Shown piece after piece: positions 27,080 to 40,814 of a stretch of 64,000 bases of DNA (position 1 is the first letter of the stretch; each line of letters opens with the position of its first letter). This stretch comes from Hevea brasiliensis (lineage: Eukaryota; Streptophyta; Magnoliopsida; Malpighiales; Euphorbiaceae), in the NCBI RefSeq assembly GCF_030052815.1, contig NC_079505.1:78004351-78068350 (forward strand). The letters are read 5' to 3'. The position numbers were made by a program, and so were the translations under genes. The notes below the pieces were generated by a model. That model did no database searches. It saw nothing but the letters and a program-made list of their open reading frames with translations, and was not told the origin of the DNA.

Positions 27080-28147
27080 ATGCCTCCAAAATTCCGGCCT
27101 CGCTTCTTTATCATTCTACTTCTAGCCACCGCCGCCACCATTTCCGTACACAGTTTATCAAATGCGCTGAATTTTGAGCGGCTTCCGTTGTTTCGAGAAG
27201 CGCCGGCGTTTCGAAACGGCCGGGAATGTCCCCAAGTCACCTGGTCATCCATCATCAATGGACAGTCCCGCCATGACCCTTCTTCGATTATCCACATTGC
27301 AATGACTCTCGACTCCACATACCTCCGTGGCTCCGTTGCCGGCATCTTATCCGTATTGCAGCATGCCACTTGCCCCGAGAACATCGTCTTCCACTTCATC
27401 GCCACGCACCGCCGCGCCGAGCTCCGCCGCACCGTTACGGTGACGTTTCCGTACCTCAACTTCCACCTCTATCACTTCGACGCCGATTTAGTCAAAGGAA
27501 AGATCTCTTCCTCCATTCGCCGAGCTCTGGATCAACCGTTGAATTACGCGAGATTTTTCCTCGCCGATCTGTTACCCGCTAGTGTAAGTAGGATCATATA
27601 CTTCGATTCTGATCTAATTGTGGTTGATGACGTGGCTAAATTATGGAACATCAATTTGGGAGCCCACGTTTTGGGTGCACCCGAGTACTGCCACGCTAAC
27701 TTCACGAACTACTTCAATTCAAGATTTTGGTCGAACCCGGCGTATGCGGCGTCCTTTAGAGGGAGTAAGCCTTGTTATTTTAACACAGGGGTGATGGTGA
27801 TAGACCTGGTGAAATGGCGAGATGGGAAGTACACACAGAAACTGGAATACTGGATGAGGATACAAAAGAAGTATAGAATCTATGAATTGGGTTCTTTACC
27901 GCCATTCTTGCTCGTCTTCGCTGGGAATGTGGAAGGGGTCGAGCATAGATGGAACCAACATGGGCTTGGTGGCGATAATCTTCATGGGTTGTGTAGAGAT
28001 CTACATCCTGGTCCTGCTAGCTTGCTCCATTGGAGCGGGAAGGGTAAGCCTTGGCTTAGAATTGACTCCAAAAGACCGTGTCCCTTGGATTCACTATGGG
28101 CACCTTACGATCTGTATCGGCATTCTTTACTCTTCTCTGATAGTTGA
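27080..28147 (+). CDS. Galacturonosyltransferase-like GT8 glycosyltransferase (GATL3/4 type)
   Basis: An intronless 355-residue Golgi enzyme of the GATL clade, implicated in making pectin or xylan for the cell wall; the exact donor and acceptor are unsettled for most members. Residues about 8-27 form a short N-terminal hydrophobic segment (signal or anchor). [16 protein letters not shown] at 35-50 is the GATL signature before the catalytic domain. DSD at 176-178 is the metal- and UDP-sugar-binding DxD motif. [12 protein letters not shown] carries the conserved cysteine and a glycosylation sequon. [36 protein letters not shown] and the terminal HWSGKGKPW (317-325) are all intact. Length, lack of introns and the end SLLFSDS resemble Arabidopsis GATL4/GATL3 rather than GATL1/PARVUS. 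The start chosen is the first ATG and gives the expected N-terminus. Confidence 0.95.
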   Translation: MPPKFRPRFFIILLLATAATISVHSLSNALNFERLPLFREAPAFRNGRECPQVTWSSIINGQSRHDPSSIIHIAMTLDSTYLRGSVAGILSVLQHATCPENIVFHFIATHRRAELRRTVTVTFPYLNFHLYHFDADLVKGKISSSIRRALDQPLNYARFFLADLLPASVSRIIYFDSDLIVVDDVAKLWNINLGAHVLGAPEYCHANFTNYFNSRFWSNPAYAASFRGSKPCYFNTGVMVIDLVKWRDGKYTQKLEYWMRIQKKYRIYELGSLPPFLLVFAGNVEGVEHRWNQHGLGGDNLHGLCRDLHPGPASLLHWSGKGKPWLRIDSKRPCPLDSLWAPYDLYRHSLLFSDS

Positions 28148-30908
28148 AGCAGAAAAAGCTAGCTTGTTGCAGGTGGGAGTTTTCTTGTTTCACTGAAGTC
28201 ACCTAAAAGGAATAAATAGGACTAAAGTGGAAATGTAAAATATCGATGCCTTCTCTCTTGACAAAGACATATGGGCGGTGGACTAGGCGGCCGAGGATAC
28301 AGAGGGTGCTAGACTGCTAGTCACGGCGGTTGTAGCGGGGAAGTGCACGGTTATTGACTGCTGTGAGTTGGTGCAAATGAGTGGGTAAGAACTAAGGAAG
28401 AAGGTTAAAAGGGGAATCTGGTGGTGTAATATAAGGTGAGTGATGCTTGATTGGCTGCATGGTAAAATTATCTCCAAAACGAAAAAAAAGGTAGTGGTTG
28501 AAGGTGGAGGTGCATTTCTTGGACAATGGAAATCGCTTTCTTTTGTTTCGACAAATTGTGGAAAGTGAAAGAAAAAGGCACAACAACAACACTGTTTTAA
28601 CGGATGATGACCATGGCCACTTGTTTTTTCGATTTTATTGAATTGTGGGGTCTTCTGATTGTAGTTATCTTAAGTGTATTAATGTGGTTTAGAATCTGAC
28701 ACTCTTTAATTTGGTATATTTTATTGGATTTTTCCCCCTTCTATGTGACTTGTAGAATCTTGCACATATATAGTTATCTATGTTCGTTGAGCCAATGTTT
28801 TCCAAATGTATGGCTGATCCCTGCAGCTTTCCTACCAAAACTTAATGCAATCCATTGCTCTAATTCTTTTCGTGCTAAAAGTTCAATACTATCAGTTTTC
28901 TTTGCCATCTCCATTTTCTCCCTTTTGGAACCAAAAAAATTTAAAATTTTATGTATTTATTTAATTATGGCAATTACTTTTGAAATCGGTAAACTTATCC
29001 AACTGTAATAATTGTAGTCGATGTTGCCTTTTCTATTCAATATGGGCATTTGTTATGAGAGCGCAATCATTTAAAAAATGGATATTTTATTATATAGTTT
29101 CTGAATATTTTAAGTAAAATATATGTGTTTTTAGAAATCTCATAATTATATTTTTAAATTTTAATTTTATTAATAATTGTTCCATTCATTCAAAATCAAC
29201 TCAATTTACTATATTTAAAAAAAACCCTCAATTTATTATTAAGTAATACTTAAAAAAACAAAATTATCCTTTCATCAATTATAAAAAATTGTCTAAACGA
29301 TAAATTTTAATCGGTAGAAAATTATTGTATACTCTTTATATATTTATCATTATTCATATAAATACAAGACTTACACATCATAATTTATAGAGAAATTAAA
29401 TTTATATAATTATTCAATATATTATTTTTTTAATGCATTGAATACTTTCTAAAATTTACCCTAATATTTTATTTTTCATCTCCTTTCGTAGTTTAGCTCT
29501 TTCCCTCCCTTTCTTATATTTACCGCTCTCTCTTCTTCCTCCCTCAATATATTTGTGCGTGTCTTTTTGTGTGTGTGATCTCCAAAATGAAAACAAATTG
29601 TGAAAAACAAGAGAAGAATAAGAAGAGGGTAAGATGTTGGGTGTCTCTTTTGGTTCAAAATTCCACTTGCATTATATGGAATCGTCTGCAATAGCAAAAC
29701 TCCAATCGTTCCCTTGAGGCTCCTCTCTCCAGAGTTGCTTTACTTCTCTTTCCCTCTTCCACTTTGCGTGATCTAACTTTCGACTTCCCATTTCAATTTT
29801 TCCCTTTTGATTTTTGATTTTTTTTTCCCTTCTCTCCCTGAACGACAATCTCTTGTAGGTAATCCAATAACGATGGGTGTCCAGCAACCTTATTGCATTA
29901 TCTCGGCTTCTTCAATTGGTTGTTGTCCAGCAGCCTTATGAATTTAGATACCAATCTCAAATTTTGGATAAAAGAAAATAAAAATGAAGCACAAGGGCCA
30001 ACAATCAAATTAAAGGGCCCTCAAGTACTCCGTGGCTCGTATAGAAAGCGCATATTGCTTTTCAGACGCTATCACCTGTTTTTTTCCAAAATAAATTATT
30101 TAGAGAAGTTATTATATGCGCATATATTTTTTTTTATACAAAATCATAGTTTCATCCTTATTATATAACGTATATAAAAATTTATATTTAAAGAAAAACT
30201 AAAATTTAGTCCTCTTGATTTATTATATAACTAACAAATTATTTGAATTAAACCAAAATCTGGTGATGGAATCACTGATTCCTATTCACCAAAGCACTAA
30301 AATCAACCCTTAATAGTTGATCTACGATCAAATTAATCAATCCTCACCTTATTATTATGTAATTTGAATTTTAGATGTCCTCGTGAATTTAATTTATAAT
30401 TAATATGAAAATTTTTTATTATGATCTGATTTAAATATTTTATAAGATCAGTGATGTTAATAAAGAACACGTATTATTATAGATTAATAAAAATATTATA
30501 TTTTTTATTTTTTATAATAATATCATAAGAAATTTGAGAGACATATTAAATTAAATTTAAGAGTTATAAATAATTATATTTTACTTTTTTCCGATCATTA
30601 TAGGCATGAGGATTACAGTTGAACCACATAAAAATGGATCCTTAATTTAACCTAGGCCATTCCCACCCTGCTTTCAGGATACAGACCGACCACAGCCGAG
30701 TCTACTTCTCCAGACTTAAAATCTTATCTGTAAAATTGTTCTCCTTTTGTTCTATGATATTGTCTTCTTTCTTAATTTCTTTTAGGGGTAATTAAATAAT
30801 GAGGAATTATTAAAAAATTATTCTGTGATTTTATATATTTAATTATAATTTTGAAATTAATTTTTTAACAAGAAAGTTTACGTACCATTATTAAATATGA
30901 AAAATTAT
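28148..30908. other. 3' flank of the GATL gene and gene-free DNA
   Basis: 28148 to about 28700 is probable 3' UTR and flank. The rest is AT-rich. A pyrimidine-rich stretch at 29480-29870 ending near TTGTAGGTAATCC looks like a 5' UTR with a possible splice donor, but no reading frame follows. No protein-like frame was found. Confidence 0.4.
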
Positions 30909-30913
30909 CTAAA

Positions 30914-31646
30914 GGTCTGTTTGGTTTAACTGTTAAATATAACTGTTAGCTGATAGCTGATGATAGCTATTTTATGTTAAGTATTTGATAAAATTATATT
31001 TAGGTGTTGTTATTGATATATGAAGTGATTAATAAAGATATATATTATATAATTTATTTTATTATTAAAATAAATATATAATTATTAAATAATATATTAT
31101 ATCATTTATTATATTATTAAAATAAATATAAAATTATTAATTTATTATATTATATCATTTATTTTATAATAGAAATAAGAAAATAATTAAATTTTTTAAA
31201 AGTCAATTAAATAACTTTAAAAATATAAATAAAATAATAAAGTAATTATTGTTCTTGATAAAGAAAAAATTTATAATTAATTTTAAGTTTTTATATATAA
31301 ATAAATATTTTATATTTTATATTATTAATAAAAAAATATTTTAATAAAATTAAAATGTGTTAATTAAAATATTAAAATTATAAATAAAAAATATAAAAGT
31401 ATTAATAATATTAATTTTTGAGTTAAATAGAAAAAAATAATATGATCAAAATAAAAAAAATCAAATCAGTTATCAGCTGATGAAAAACAGTTCTAAAAAT
31501 ATAGCTGATACAAACTGCAGTTGATGGGTACTATATCAGTTACCCATCAGCTTTATTTTTTAAAACTAACCAAACAAATACTATAGTTCATCTGTTTGGG
31601 TGTTTATCAACTATCAGCTATACTCAACAGGTGAACCAAATACCCC
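30914..31646. mobile_element. MITE-like element with long imperfect terminal inverted repeats
   Basis: The left end begins GGTCTGTTTGGTTTAACTGT and continues with TAGCTGATAGCTGATGATAG. The inverted right end reads GGGTATTTGGTTCACCTGTT and continues with GAGTATAGCTGATAGTTGAT. The ends match over roughly 50 bp with substitutions and a short gap. Both sides carry TAA within a shared CTAAA, which fits a TWA target duplication (PIF/Harbinger), though the exact edge is uncertain by one base. The interior of about 630 bp is almost pure A/T and non-coding. Confidence 0.65.
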
Positions 31647-31649
31647 TAA

Positions 31650-32469
31650 ATGTCATTAGAATAAATTATAATTTAATCTATGAAATTTAGTAAAAATCTA
31701 TATATCAGTCTCTATATTTTTTAAAACTCACTTATTTAGTTGTTGACGTCTTAATAAATCTGCATATCTGTCTCTAGCTAGACGTATATAAAAGTAAAAG
31801 TGTCCAGATTATTTTTTATTAATTATAAAGTAAAATAATATTAATAATAAATTTCCAATTAAATTCTTTTAATTCAAATATTATAATAATATAATAAATA
31901 TTATAAAATTTGAAAACTATTTCATAAAAAAATTTATTATAAATTTATAACATTATTTTGATATTTTTGATATAATTAATGATAAATTACAATCTACCTT
32001 AATTTCTTTTGCCTTTTTTAATCGACCTGAAATTTAACTTCAAAATCTTACCAAATAAATGCATCAAATCACAGTGTGGTAAATTGTAATTTTCCCTAAA
32101 TAATTTACTTACGATTTCAGTGTGAAATAGTGAAAGGCAGCCCAAGCCCATATGGCGATTCGCAGCAGCTCGACAATTTTGTTAGGAAGAGAAACAGCCA
32201 AGCCCGATACAATTCCATAAACAAGCATCTGCGTGTCTTTTGTGGTGCTTGTTCCTCCTCTATCCGCTTGAGCCCTTCCCCTCCACAAAAAAAACCTGTA
32301 ATAACTGTCACTATAAAATCACCCCAAAAAAATCACACAAATCAATCAGAGAAAAAAATAAATAATTAAATAAAAAGTGGTGGTCTAAATTCGAAACAGA
32401 TTCAAAGTGAAACCAAATCAGTTGTTTTGTACTTCTCCCCCTCAAACTGCAACTTCTTTCTGTGCTGTC
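31650..32469. other. Promoter and 5' leader region of the STN7 gene
   Basis: AT-rich to about 32100, then more balanced sequence running into the 5' leader. An in-frame ATG at 32407 lies 21 codons upstream of the chosen STN7 start with no stop between. No separate gene was seen. Confidence 0.5.
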
Positions 32470-35400
32470 ATGGCCACCGTTTCACCAGGTGGAGCTGCTG
32501 TTGTCCCGATCAAACTCCATACCCACAAACCAAGACTCTCCTCCCCATTTCTTGGCAAGAAACTTAACCCCAAGCCTTCTCCCAGGACCATACTCTCAAC
32601 CCACAGAACACTTTCAGTTCTTGCATCAGGAGGGGAATTCTTCGATGCCGTTCACAACTTCTTTTTGGGTGTTGGGGTTGGCCTACCATGTACTGTGATG
32701 GAGTGTGGTGATATCATATACAGAAGCACTCTGCCAAAGTCCAATGGCTTGACCATTACTGCTCCTGGTGCAGCTTTGGCTCTGGCTGCACTCTCTTATC
32801 TTTGGGCTACTCCTGGTGTGGCTCCTGGCTTCTTTGATATGTTTTTTCTGGCTTTTGTTGAGAGGTTGTTTAGACCCACTTTCAGAAAGGTAAGTGAATC
32901 CCTTGATGATTTTACTATTTGTGGTTTTTTTTTTTTTTATGTGGTTATTGGTTCTTGGAATGTGGTGACAGGATGACTTTGTTTTGGGGAAGAAGTTGGG
33001 TGAGGGAGCCTTTGGAGTCGTTTACAGAGCTTCACTGGCTAAGAAGCCTTCTTCCAAGGTTTCAAGTGTTTGATGAAATCTCATTTTGAATTTAATCTCT
33101 ATGCATTTCTTATTTGTTTCTTGGTCTGTCTTGTACCTGGTGGAACCACATCATGAAGTAAAAGTTTAATATGTAAGTGATTAGATTGTAATATTAGTTT
33201 AACTAGCTATTTTGATGTGGAAAGTAATTTAATCACTCGTATAAATTTAAATTAAAATGAATTAAATTAGAATTTGACCCACATCTATAATTATTTTTAA
33301 CCTCAATTTCTTAGGTCAGCAGGGCGGACTTAGTTGAATTGGTTGTCCTAATAATAGACCATGGAATTAATTTTCTTTGTGTCTCATAAAGGATCATGCG
33401 TCTATTCATCCCCTGTAATTAGGCAAACGCCTAAGATGGCAACCCCGAAAGTTTTATAGTACGAAATTTTTATGGTGATATACCATAAAAATCAATCTGT
33501 GTCGTTAATTTTATTATGTTCTCCTAATTTTGAAATGATAAATTCCAACCTTCACATGCTCCTTGAACATCAATTTCCATGGGATGACTAAAGATCCCAA
33601 AATATTGATATTTTATGCCAATTTCATTTATTCATGAGATTACCATGTAGTGAAATAATTTTTTATTCATTGTACATTTTCAGGATTTTCATGATAAGAA
33701 ATTTTACAAATTCTGGATATGTATTTCAGCTTTTATTGTACAATTTACTTGAAGTAATGAATATAGCAAGTTGATTCGTGGATCTTCCCCCCCTCCCCTC
33801 TCCTCTTCTTATTTTCTAGAAGGAAGGTGACTTGGTTTTGAAAAAGGCTACTGAATATGGGGCAGTGGAAATTTGGATGAACGAGCGTGTTCGAAGGGCT
33901 TGTGCAAGCAGCTGTGCAGATTTTGTGTATGGATTTCTTGAGGTGTTGATCTATTATGACTACTACTACCATATAAATTAAGGGTATCATTATCTCAAGA
34001 GTTTAAGATATTTACTCTAATAGCTTGTCCCATTTCACATTTGGATTTTTACCTGCTGACTTGCATTGTTATCTTCAAACTTTTTTCAGAGGTCATCAAA
34101 GAAAGGTGGTGAATATTGGCTTATATGGCGTTTCGAAGGAGAGGTCACGCTTTATGATTTGATGCAGAGTAAAGACTTCCCCTACAATGTTGGTACCTTC
34201 TCTCAGTTGTTCTTCTATATTTTCATGCTATTTTATGCTTTGGAACTGCTACGGTTTCTCCAAGCCTACCATGCTAAGTTTAATAGTTGAAATTGTGATA
34301 GCCAAACATTTTATCTTTCTTGACAAGCATAGACATTTTCTTTATTTGATGAGCGAGGGACATAAATTTTGAAGTTTTCATTTGCACAATTAATGCCTCA
34401 ACTGGATTGTTTGATATCATTGTACTTCTGCTTTTACCTTCTTTTGAATATGATGGGTTTCACATTTAGTTGATTCGCTTGTGTGCTTGGGTTTTAATTT
34501 GATACCAACTTTAGTGATGGCTACATAAATCAGGTAGAGGCAATGATTCTCAAAGAGGTTCCGGACTTGCCTAAGGGATTGGAAAGGGAAAACAGAATCA
34601 TTCAAACTATTATGAGACAGATTCTATTTGCATTGGATGGTCTTCATTCAACTGGGATAGTGCATAGGGATATTAAGCCGCAGAATATTATTTTTTCCGA
34701 AGGTAATGAGATCAAGATAATTAGTAAATGTGAGAAAGTTAAATTCAAGTTAATCTCAGGTCAATTAATTCATGTTGGCATGTAAAAACTTGAGCAGGGT
34801 CTCGTTCATTCAAGATAATTGATCTTGGAGCTGCTGCAGATCTGCGAGTGGGAATCAACTATATTCCAAAGGAGTTTCTTTTGGACCCAAGGTATTGAGT
34901 TTTCCATTATGCAACACAAGTAATAATGATCTTTTTCAATTAAATAAGATGAAATTGCTATTTACCATTTTCAATGATGTGCATAGTCTAGTCAATCGTA
35001 GGTTATTGTTATCTGAATGCAAGCACACTCTATTCTTACCCAAAATCATCTTCATTTTTTTTTCCCCTTACATGACGTGGATCGTACTTCATGGCTAAAT
35101 GGATGTAGAAGAGTCCAAGTTCTAAATGGCTGAGTGTAGTTGGCTAGGTTTTTGGTTTCTTGGCTTATCTTTTGCGAAGGATGTAATTTAAGAAAAATAA
35201 GTTTACCCAGTGTGAACGAGATATCCAAACATGCTTTTTATATTACTTAGTAAACAGAGATGTAGTTTTGCTGGTTGTCATTGGTACAACTAGCAAAACT
35301 AGAAAAATGATGTTGGAGGTCTATGGCTACTTGAGAGCATGAAATAATGGATCAGGTTAACTTTCTACTAGATTCCCAGGACCAGCTTTTGGCAATGGAA

Positions 35401-37307
35401 GTGTAAGACTCCTGTGTGGAAATTGCTTATTGGTTTTCTGTCCCCACCAATTCGAATTAAAGCCTACTAGCTGGATCTTTACATGTTGAAAAATTGTCTC
35501 TTAATTTTACTTAATTGTTTGATATCGAACCCAAAGGTTGAGTCACAGCATCTAAGCATCTAATATGAATTTTTCATGTGCTGTGATTTTTTCCTTAATA
35601 CATCTAAAAATTTTTCTTCCCAGTCATATTTCATTCACAACCTTTTTGGTCCATTCCCTTTCAGGTATGCTGCACCAGAGCAATACATCATGAGCACACA
35701 AACTCCGTCTGCACCATCACCTCCAGTGGCAACTATACTCTCCCCGGTGCTGTGGCAGGTGAAATACTATTCTGATTTGGTTATCATGAATGTGGCATCT
35801 TTTCTATGGGAATTAATATTCTTCTTGTTATCTTCTGTGTTATTCTTGTTAAACAGATGAATTTGCCAGATAGATTTGATATTTACAGTGCTGGTCTAAT
35901 TTTCCTACAAATGGTGAGTAGCAAAGAGTGCTGTGTTACTTTAGTTACCTTGTTTAAGTCTTGAATAGATTTGGTAGCATGCATCATACTTGTTTATTAA
36001 CTTTAGACAAATTCATATAAACATTTCAAGAGAGGTAGAAATTTGGTTACTTAGGTCAAATCTTTCCATGCTTGCATTGAGGGATCATGGCTTTTCACGG
36101 CTCCTATAACCTGATAGCACAGAACCATACTAATCCATATAACTATATTGTAAAAAATGTTACCACCATTATAACTGATAAGAGCTAGCAGAATATAGTG
36201 GATATTGTCTCTGAGATATAAGGAAACTCTGCATGGACTATAAAAAATTAAACTTTGCATCAGCATTAACTTTGACTATTCGCAATGGTGAATTGATTTT
36301 GAAATTATATAAAATTTAAATTGAGAATTCAATTCTCTGCTGCTGGTATAAGTTTTAAAAGAAGTATCCCATTTCAATTTATTGGGAATTAGCCATTGAA
36401 TAAATTTGTAGGAAAATTAAATTCTCTGCAATTTTGCAATGAATCTGAGATATGATTCTTTAGACATCAGCTCTTGAAACAGCAGAATGCTCGAGGCTTG
36501 GTTATGTCTAGTTTCTATAATGTGGTAACTCTTGCCAAACATAACTTATTTCTTGTTTAAAGCATTTTTATCTATTACAATAATCATGATGAATTTCAGT
36601 TATTTAGACCTACTGAACTTGGAACATTTTTCTTTTTACAGGCATTTCCAGGATTACACACTGACAGTAGCCTCATACAGTTCAACCGTCAGTTAAAAAG
36701 ATGTGATTATGACTTAGCTGCCTGGAGAAAAAGTGTAGAGCCACGTGCTGGCCCTGAACTTCGAAGGGGCTTTGAGTTGCTGAATTTAGATGGGGGGATA
36801 GGATGGGAGCTTCTAAAATCAATGGTTCGATACAAAGCACGACAAAGAATAAGTGCGAAAGCAGCTTTAGCTCATCCCTACTTTGATCGAGAAGGACTGT
36901 TAGCTTTGTCTTTCATGCAGATTCTGAGGCTGCAACTCTTTCGTTCAACACAACAGGATTATGGGGAGGCTGCCAACTGGGTTATTCAGCGAATGGCAAA
37001 ATCTGGAACAGAGAAGGATGGTGGCTTCACTGAGGCTCAGCTTCAAGATCTTCGAGTCTGTTCTCGATCTATACTGAAACACTGTTCTGCACACTCATTG
37101 TTGACAGGATAACCTTTGACCATTTGTGTTTTTATTGATCAGGAAAGTGTGGAACCCAGAAAGAAGGCAGGTGCTCAAAGGAATATTCTTGCGTCAGCTC
37201 TTCGCCTTCAAAGGAAGATAATAAAAACATTGAATGAGAGCATGGATGAGCTTAGCAGACGCAGTAAGAGTGTATGGTGGAGCAGGTGGATCCCAAGAGA
37301 GGAATGA
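32470..37307 (+). CDS. STN7: STN7 state-transition protein kinase, chloroplast thylakoid
   Basis: Ten exons: 32470-32889, 32972-33058, 33820-33942, 34090-34188, 34534-34702, 34798-34891, 35665-35758, 35857-35913, 36642-37055 and 37143-37307. Phases agree and sum to 1722 nt (573 aa). STN7 phosphorylates LHCII when plastoquinone is reduced, driving state transitions. A Ser/Thr-rich transit peptide comes first. [11 protein letters not shown] carries the lumenal Cys pair (C74, C79, spacing CX4C) needed for redox control in the family. A membrane helix lies at about 93-115. The stromal kinase domain has GEGAFG (150-155), the lysine of [16 protein letters not shown] (from 287), DLG in place of DFG at 308-310 (normal in this family) and AAPEQY. 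The tail ends [11 protein letters not shown] as in Arabidopsis STN7. MATVSPGG was chosen as the start because it matches the family N-terminus. Exon 9's donor (GTCTGT) is weak but is supported by phase and homology. Confidence 0.95.
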
Positions 37308-38984
37308 GAATTGTATGTATATAATATTTTTCATTTGTGTAAATTCTGCGCATGCCTCCATTATTATAATATCTCGGATTGTATAGAAATGATGTTTTAA
37401 GATGGAAGAGATTAGCTGGAATCTTTTGACCTCACGAGTAAGCTTCTTTATGGTTGATATGTAATTTCATAGAAAGGAATTGAATGAAACGAAACTGTTA
37501 GGAAGAATTCTAATCAAGTCCTTGTTCTTCTCAGAAGCACTTAACATCAGGCTCGTGCGACTTTCCTTGAACCTTGATTGTCCAGAAGCCAGCTACCAAT
37601 TCTAACAATCTAGCATATGCTGTTTTTGAAAAGGCAGTCTCACAGTATTTTCTAGAAAAATTTATGTATCCTTCTTCGTATCTAAGAATTATTTTCGTAC
37701 ATAAAATATTGCTGTGAATGAACAATGAGATTACAAGATCCAGTCAAAGCACAATAAGAGAAAAAAAAAAAAATCTTTTATAACATTTTGATGAATTTTG
37801 TTTCTGTGAGGCTTATTTTGGGGCAACTGAATCTGCTCCTGCCCACCAAATTATTTGCTTTCCCTGGTTAAATTCTGCCTAAAAATCTTCAAGAAAGAGA
37901 CTCCACATTCTTTTGGCAGGCATATCCACACCATGCATGTCTCTCCTGCAACAGAGAGGCACAATCAAATACAATTTGCATCCATTTCCTGCCAACCCAA
38001 AAAGATATTTTGCATGTGGTACAACATATTCAAAATGTGTTAAAATAATTCACTCATTATTATCTCATAAGATAATTCTTTTCATAAAAAAACCACTACA
38101 AAATCCTGGAATTAACACATTTTTTCCATTTCCCCCTTTTGTATCCATAGCATTTCTCGTTATGAATGTGCTTGAATTGGTTCACCTAATTCATCATGGC
38201 ACCGAACAGGCAATTGGAATTGCGTCATCTCTATAACATGCATAACAATATCTAGTATTCTATGATGGAGGGGACAACAATAACTTCGCTGGCTAATTAT
38301 TAGTATCTTAATATCCGGTCCAGCCTTCTGAAAAGGAGATCTTTATTTTTTCTTTTTGCTAATAAGCTCTTAAACCGATAAAATTGTTCAAAGAGAGATT
38401 AGAATATTAATATCATAATTGTTTAGTGGAATTAGGGTTACTGGAAGTTGGTGTCCTTTGTGGAATGGAAGGAACACAGCGACCCAGCAAGCAGGGCATT
38501 GCTTTTTGGTTAAGTATAATTTTAATTCTTAATTGTCTTTAAATTAATCTATTATCAAGTTGGATATTAATCTCTTATATTAAATTTATCAAGCAGGCTT
38601 GATATGAAAAGATATATTACTCGTTTGGTAGTATCAGGTTGGAGTCTTCCCTCTTTTAATATATATATATATATAAAAGATTTCATATTTTTAGTTAATT
38701 TTTTAATAAAAATTCTTATTTTTCTTTAAAAAAAAAAATTAAAATTTCACTTTCCTTTACTAAGTGATAAATCCTTTCTTTCTTTTCATGTGTGGTAATT
38801 AAGTGACGGGAACTGGAGATTCTTGAGAGATTTTGCATTTGTCTCTTTTGATTTAATTTAATTTATTTCAATTGCAAAATGGAATCAAGTCATTTAGTCA
38901 GATGCTTATGCAAATACTTTCCATGTATAGCAAGGCTAACTCTTTCAAAGTAATATTATTTCAGCAAAATTAATTCAATGTGCA

Positions 38985-39055
<71 letters not shown>

Positions 39056-40674
39056 GTGACGGAAAGAATCAATGTGTTTAATGGGCAGATAAGAATTGGA
39101 TTCACATTCCCAGCAAATCTCAAGAGTTAAAATGTCGGTGGGATCTTATTCTTATATTATATGGTCTGCTGCCAACTTTGCATATTGTACATAACATGAT
39201 TTCAATAAATATATCCCAATATTAAACCAATATTTTGTATTCCCAAAATTCAATTTGTTGATAATTCTAAAGCACTAATCAAATTTCAACATTTTAATTT
39301 CAAGAAATTAACATTTTATTTCTATAAAATTATTATTTTTTATTATAATAAAATGGTGCAATATGTCATTTATATATATATATCAAAATAATAACAAGTT
39401 TTTTGTGCTTAATTTTAAAATAAATAATAAAATAAAAAGTGATTTTACTTATTAATTAAGCTAATCCTTTAATTTATCTTTTTTATCAGATCAATAGTGG
39501 ATTGCTTAAACGTTTATCAGTTAAGCAAGAAATATCTACATTGGATAACATAATAAAAAGAAAATTAAAAATATTTATAAAAAATATAATTAATTGATTG
39601 TCAACAACACTACTTTGTGGCCATATCTCCACATAATTATACTATCAATTAAAGAAAAATTCATATCTAAACTCGATTTATCATAAATTAAACTCATATT
39701 TTAATATATATCTTTTATCTTGTTTTCATAATAATCTTGATTTTGATAAAAAAAATTTCTTAATTTAAAAGTATGAGTAAGAAAGAATGATTAAGGTGAT
39801 ATGATGAGCTTATATATAACAATAAAGATGAAAAAGTTGGTTAATATGCATTGTCATGTAGGACTCAACTCACTGGAAATTTTATTTAATTTTAATCAAT
39901 TAGTCATATATAAGAAGACAATTAAAGAAAGAGTTTATGATAAATTAAAATAGAAAAAGGAAAAGATTTATGAAGTATCCTCACTCTTTATTGCCTGCTG
40001 TTTAGGTGGATCCAACAAAAATCAAACAAAAGCAATTTAGAAAGAGAAGGGAGGATGATTCATCATCTATAATCAACTTTCAACAAAAATAAACATCTAA
40101 TTACATCATCTACGGATTTCGAAGGGTTGCCCATAAAACTACAGAATTAATTTTGTCACCTTATCGAAGTAATGGCCGACCCATTGTGCTGCTGGTGGGT
40201 GATGATGCCTACACTACACTGGTTTGGATATAGAATATGACAAGCCAAAGTAACCAAGAAAATGATTTTGGCTTCTTTCTATTTCTTTTCTCCAGGAAAA
40301 TGATAATTCCATGCGTTCACTTCTCTTCATAACTTCCTTTGGTAGTTAATTCCACATCTTATTAATCTTAACTAAATTCTAGTCGCCAGTTATCCAAAAA
40401 TTAATGAATCTTTTTTTGCGTAGCCTTGGGGCATGGTACACAAGTGGGTAAGTGGGGCCGTCTAGCTTTGGTCCAGCGACAAAAACGTAATGAACCTGTG
40501 GCAATGTTCCCGGTTCGATCTCCTCTCCATCTACCCATGGAGGAAAAAAAAAAAAAAAAGGGGGAAGTGGGCCCAGAGCGCACCGTCCGGTAGGTTTAGG
40601 GACACTGCACGCGCCCTTTCATGCCCCATCGTTGGCTCTTTACTAGGCCAACGTCAGCACGGACCACTCTCTCC
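37308..40674. other. Gene-free region between STN7 and the DVL gene
   Basis: 37308 to about 37500 is the likely STN7 3' UTR. The remainder is AT-rich with short TA runs (38660-38675, 39370-39385) and a large ATT microsatellite. A 64-codon minus-strand frame at 37531-37725 has ordinary amino-acid composition but matches nothing I know. Confidence 0.5.
38986..39053. repeat. (ATT)n microsatellite
   Basis: About 22 perfect ATT units between the STN7 and DVL genes. Confidence 0.97.
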
Positions 40675-40687
40675 TTTAATATATATC
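40675..40687 (+). promoter_or_regulatory. Putative TATA box of the DVL gene
   Basis: TTTAATATATATC follows a relatively GC-rich stretch (40420-40670) and lies about 130 bp upstream of the DVL start codon. The call rests on position and composition. Confidence 0.45.
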
Positions 40688-40814
40688 ACCCTCCTCTTCT
40701 CTTCCTCCTTTTTCATTTCATTTCAACCTAACTCTGATCCAAAACTGCAACTTAATACCCACCAATAAAGAAGAAGCAAAAAAAAAAAGCAGCAGCAGCA
40801 GTTGATCACTAGAG

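Noticed and set aside
27064..27459. 131-codon minus-strand frame
   Set aside because: Antisense to the GATL coding region, with no independent support.
37531..37725. 64-codon minus-strand frame downstream of STN7
   Set aside because: Composition is plausible, but there is no homology I recognise, no splice context, and it overlaps the STN7 3' flank.
38986..39053. Possible CRISPR-like or regulatory array
   Set aside because: It is a plain ATT microsatellite with no spacers.
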